From contig JAQULN010000076.1 in assembly GCA_028718575.1 (NCBI GenBank), positions 1 to 6,592 on the forward strand: a stretch of DNA of 6,592 nt, read 5' to 3'. A program made the position numbers and the translations under genes. This DNA is from Candidatus Krumholzibacteriia bacterium (GTDB taxonomy: Bacteria > Krumholzibacteriota > Krumholzibacteriia > LZORAL124-64-63). Shown one piece after another: positions 6,189 to 6,592 of the stretch. Position 1 is the first letter of the stretch. Each line of letters starts with the position of its first letter. The notes under the pieces are model-generated. The model was not told where the DNA came from, did not search any database, and saw only the letters and a list, made by a program, of their open reading frames with translations.

Positions 6189-6592
6189 ATGCTCACGAAC
6201 AGACTGGTTTGCATCACCGGCGCCAGCAGCGGCATCGGCCGCGCCTGCGCCGACGTGTTCGCTCGCGCCGGCTGCCGCCTGCTGCTGGTCGCCCGCCGCC
6301 GGGACCGTCTCGCCGCGCTCGCTGACGGCCTCGCCGCGGAATGTCATCTCCTGGCGTTGGATGTCCGCGACCGCGACGCCGTCAACGCCGCGTTCGAGAC
6401 CTTGCCGGGCGACTGGCGCGCCATCGATGTCCTGGTCAACAATGCCGGACTTTCGCGCGGCCTGGAGAAGGTGCACGAAGGCCTGCCCCAGGACTGGCAA
6501 GAGATGATCGACACCAACGTCAAGGGGCTGTTGTGGGTCACGCGGGCCTTGCTGCCGGAAATGGTGGCGCGGGACCGCGGTCACATCATCAA
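6189..6592 (+). CDS. YdfG-like short-chain dehydrogenase/reductase, N-terminal part (runs off the right edge)
   Basis: The 134 visible residues are about half of a classical SDR, usually near 250. The start ATG at 6189 has GGGAG at 6177-6181, 7 nt upstream, and gives the standard N-terminus with the first beta strand leading straight into the cofactor loop TGASSGIG (10-17). R36-R37-R38 after the second strand suggest a preference for NADP(H). D58-V59 contact the adenine ring, NNAG (84-87) is the family motif, and N110 is the catalytic-tetrad Asn. The segment DWxxMIDTNVKGLL (102-115) is typical of the YdfG / 3-hydroxy acid dehydrogenase (serine or allo-threonine dehydrogenase) subgroup. The Ser-Tyr-Lys residues lie beyond the window, so activity cannot be confirmed. 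It is a cytoplasmic enzyme, divergent from the subtilase gene and probably unrelated to it. Confidence 0.9.
   Translation, partial: MLTNRLVCITGASSGIGRACADVFARAGCRLLLVARRRDRLAALADGLAAECHLLALDVRDRDAVNAAFETLPGDWRAIDVLVNNAGLSRGLEKVHEGLPQDWQEMIDTNVKGLLWVTRALLPEMVARDRGHII

Noticed and set aside
6020..6325. A plus-strand open frame starting with MNNDDSNQSK and running into the dehydrogenase gene
   Set aside because: There is no ribosome binding site, the composition becomes Arg- and His-rich, and it overlaps the well-supported dehydrogenase frame.

Overview
The window looks like chromosomal DNA from a GC-rich, uncultivated, Gram-negative-type bacterium. The best guess is one of the candidate phyla near the FCB group (Eisenbacteria, Krumholzibacteriota, Latescibacterota or similar). 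This rests on two large exported proteins that both end in a FlgD-like Ig domain opening with a PNPFNP motif and closing in a basic LVR tail, on a lipoprotein with a clear lipobox, and on the high GC content. The assignment is inferred from domain style; no rRNA or marker gene is present. Every gene start has a good Shine-Dalgarno sequence and one promoter is close to the sigma-70 consensus, which is unlike typical Bacteroidota.

Layout, left to right. (1) Bases 1-337, minus strand: the N-terminal part of a coiled-coil lipoprotein that runs off the left edge. (2) Bases 338-634: a divergent intergenic region with three short dyads and a probable promoter for the next gene. (3) Bases 635-1054, plus strand: a complete YjbQ/UPF0047 protein. 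(4) Bases 1055-1254: a GC-rich hairpin, then a strong extended -10 promoter. (5) Bases 1255-2766, plus strand: a secreted right-handed beta-helix protein. (6) Bases 2767-2857: a perfect 11-bp hairpin acting as a shared terminator between convergent genes. (7) Bases 2858-5836, minus strand: a 992-residue secreted subtilisin-like (bacillopeptidase F-type) protease with five accessory C-terminal domains. (8) Bases 5837-6188: a divergent regulatory region with an AT-richer island. (9) Bases 6189-6592, plus strand: the N-terminal part of a YdfG-like short-chain dehydrogenase that runs off the right edge.

The genes do not form one operon; neighbouring orientations alternate (-, +, +, -, +). The clearest link is between the beta-helix protein and the subtilase: both are exported, they converge on a shared terminator, and they carry the same class of C-terminal domain, so they probably use the same route to, or anchor at, the cell surface. 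YjbQ and the dehydrogenase look like ordinary cytoplasmic enzymes. I found no mobile element, CRISPR array, tRNA or rRNA, and no convincing new multi-gene system. The most unusual points are the Cys-to-Asn ladder in the beta-helix and the shared C-terminal domain of the convergent secreted pair.
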